The notes beneath the pieces were generated by a model. It was not told the DNA's origin, ran no database searches, and was given only the letters and a program-made list of their open reading frames with translations. Of a stretch of DNA of 7,402 nucleotides, positions 5,926 to 7,402 are shown one piece after another (within the stretch, counting starts at the first letter, position 1; each line of letters opens with the position of its first letter). The DNA comes from CAYLSO01 sp964386525 (GTDB lineage: Bacteria > Eisenbacteria > RBG-16-71-46 > DASYSL01): assembly GCA_964386525.1 (NCBI GenBank), contig CAYLSO010000062.1, forward strand, positions 1-7,402, given 5' to 3'. The position numbers and the translations under genes are program-made.

Positions 5926-7402
5926 TCAGCGCACCGCCGCCGCCCGGCCCTGCAGCTCCAGCACGGCCCCCCCCGCCGGGAACACGTTCACCCGGTAGAG
6001 GTAGACCCCGTTCGCCACCTCCGCTCCGGCTTCGTCCCGGCCGTCCCAGCCCACCTGGGCCTGCCCCGGCCCGCCAGCCCCCCGCAGCGACCGGACGAGC
6101 CGGCCGTCCACCGCGAAGACCCGCACCTCCACCTCCGACGCGGCGGTCAGCCCGCTGACGATGAGCTGCGTGCCGCGGCCCGGCTCGAACGGGTTGGGGA
6201 AGTTCATCACCTGGACCGGAGCCGTGTACCCGGCGCCCAGGACCGTGAAGTCCAGACTCGCCCGGCTGCGGTTCTTGCGTCCCAAGGGCCCGAAGGCGAA
6301 GTTGTCCGCCGCCGAGACCTCCACTGCGTGGATGCCGCTGGCCAGCGCCGGCAGCCCGTACACCAGGGTGCCCCGCGTGTACGAGCTGGCGTCGTAGCGG
6401 AATTGGTCGGTCAGGTCCAAGCGGGAACCATCGTCGAAAGCCAGCGTGATGGCGTTGGGCGACGAGTGGCCGGTGATGTCGATGCCGTGCTCGTCCTCGA
6501 GCACGATGCGCAGCTCGGCGCCGGGGCCGACCAGCGGCCCGCCCACGGCCGAATGCCCGGCATCCACGAACTGCAGGTGGATGCGCGGCCCGGTCGTGTC
6601 CACCTCGCCGGGCACACCGTCCACGACCTGCTGGTTGCGCGCCCCCACGCCGTCGGTGACGTCGCTGCGCACGTAGACGCGGGCCCGGCCGCGCGGCCCC
6701 CGCAGCGCCTCCAGCGGTACGTAGAAGCGCGCCGTCAGCTTGCCGCCCACGACCGGGACATCGCCCCGGAAGACGGCGCCCGGATCGTAGGTGTACTGCT
6801 CGAGCACGCTCGACGAGGGGAAGAGTCGGAAGGTGTCGGTCGGCGCCGAGTCCGTGACCAAGAGCGACGCCGTGCCGTTGAAGTCCGCGCGCAGGGCCGT
6901 CGTCGTGGTGTCGTGCGTCCCGTGCACCTCGCCCTCGACGCGCACCCGCCGTCCGGCCGGCAGCGAATCGCCCAGCGTCGCCCCCGTCTCGTCGTCGAAG
7001 AGCGCCAGGCGCACGTCCAGCCGCGCCGAGGCCAGACGGGTGCCGGGATCGCCCTGCAGCGTGTACTTGCGGTCGTTGGCCGAGGCGTCGGAGCGCCGCT
7101 TCACCAGGTACGAGGCCTGCCCCAGCGTCAGCTGGTAGCCCTCCGCCGAGGGCGCGAAGATCTGCTGCAGGATCCCGATGTTGAGCGAGTTGTTCTGGCT
7201 CGAGAACGCGATGTCGGACGACGAGAAGGTGGCCACGCAGCCGCCGACCGGCGACTTGAGCAGCGCTTCGCCGAGGCCCTGCACGATGGGATCGTCGAAC
7301 TTGCCCACGTCGCAGGAGGCGGCGATGAGGAAGCTGAGCCGGTCGATATTGGTCAGCGCCGCGACGTCCGAGATGATGAAGGCGTTCTCGTCGGCGGTGC
7401 GG
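5926..7402 (-). CDS. porU: PorU-like type IX secretion sortase (peptidase C25 family), partial, N-terminus beyond window
   Basis: The reading frame is open across the right edge, so the apparent GTG start at 7308 is internal; 491 complete codons are visible. PorU is the surface cysteine peptidase that removes the C-terminal sorting domain of T9SS cargo. The edge-proximal part is the end of the C25 catalytic domain: LSFLIAASCDVGKFDDP carries the presumed nucleophile Cys (codon 7312-7314), followed by GLGEALLKSPVGGCVATFSS, SSQNNSLN and the closing KYTLQGDPGTRLA (to about 7030), all in the family's order. The partner His lies outside the window. Next come the PorU-type beta-sandwich segments (about 7025-6270), including GEVHG, PVVGGKLTARFYVP, DTTGPRIHLQF and HGIDITG, ending with LPALASGIHAVEVSAADN. 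The last 97 residues (about 6220-5929) form a FlgD-Ig/Por-type domain: MNFPNPFEPGRG, VRVFAVDGRLVRSL, VGWDGRDEAGAEVANGVYLYRV. In P. gingivalis PorU also keeps such a domain. A gingipain-like secreted C25 protease is the alternative, but the segment order and the adjacent porV favour PorU. Confidence 0.88.
   Translation of the reverse strand, partial: RTADENAFIISDVAALTNIDRLSFLIAASCDVGKFDDPIVQGLGEALLKSPVGGCVATFSSSDIAFSSQNNSLNIGILQQIFAPSAEGYQLTLGQASYLVKRRSDASANDRKYTLQGDPGTRLASARLDVRLALFDDETGATLGDSLPAGRRVRVEGEVHGTHDTTTTALRADFNGTASLLVTDSAPTDTFRLFPSSSVLEQYTYDPGAVFRGDVPVVGGKLTARFYVPLEALRGPRGRARVYVRSDVTDGVGARNQQVVDGVPGEVDTTGPRIHLQFVDAGHSAVGGPLVGPGAELRIVLEDEHGIDITGHSSPNAITLAFDDGSRLDLTDQFRYDASSYTRGTLVYGLPALASGIHAVEVSAADNFAFGPLGRKNRSRASLDFTVLGAGYTAPVQVMNFPNPFEPGRGTQLIVSGLTAASEVEVRVFAVDGRLVRSLRGAGGPGQAQVGWDGRDEAGAEVANGVYLYRVNVFPAGGAVLELQGRAAAVR

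Overview
The window is very GC-rich and appears to encode proteins on the minus strand only. Reading in the direction of transcription, from high to low coordinates, it holds the 3' part of a C25-family cysteine peptidase resembling PorU (the type IX secretion sortase), a PorV/PorQ-family outer-membrane protein, and a very large secreted M6-family metalloprotease with a C-terminal sorting domain. Two unrecognised proteins with signal peptides follow, the second cut by the left window edge. No tRNA, rRNA, CRISPR array or mobile element was seen, and no intergenic stretch exceeds 124 bases.

A PorU-like sortase next to a PorV-like barrel, FlgD-Ig/'Por' C-terminal domains and a GC content this high suggest a member of the FCB superphylum outside the low-GC Bacteroidota. 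A high-GC candidate lineage such as Eisenbacteria or Krumholzibacteriota would fit. This assignment is inference; no marker gene is present to prove it.

Region by region: 7402-5926 is the sortase, whose presumed catalytic Cys codon lies just inside the window. A 124-base gap with an AT-rich leader and a strong Shine-Dalgarno site leads into porV (5801-4773). A 76-base gap dominated by a near-perfect GC-rich hairpin precedes the M6 protease (4696-1211). A 109-base gap with a terminator-like hairpin and a good sigma70-type promoter leads into the 292-residue secreted protein (1101-223). Eight bases later the last, partial, secreted protein begins (214-1).

How they fit together (inference from the Porphyromonas gingivalis T9SS): the M6 protease enters the periplasm by its signal peptide, crosses the outer membrane through the T9SS guided by its C-terminal domain, is passed on by PorV and has its sorting domain cut off by PorU. 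The window would then contain the sortase, the shuttle and one cargo in series. The two downstream proteins lack a visible sorting domain, appear to have their own promoter, and may be unrelated to secretion.
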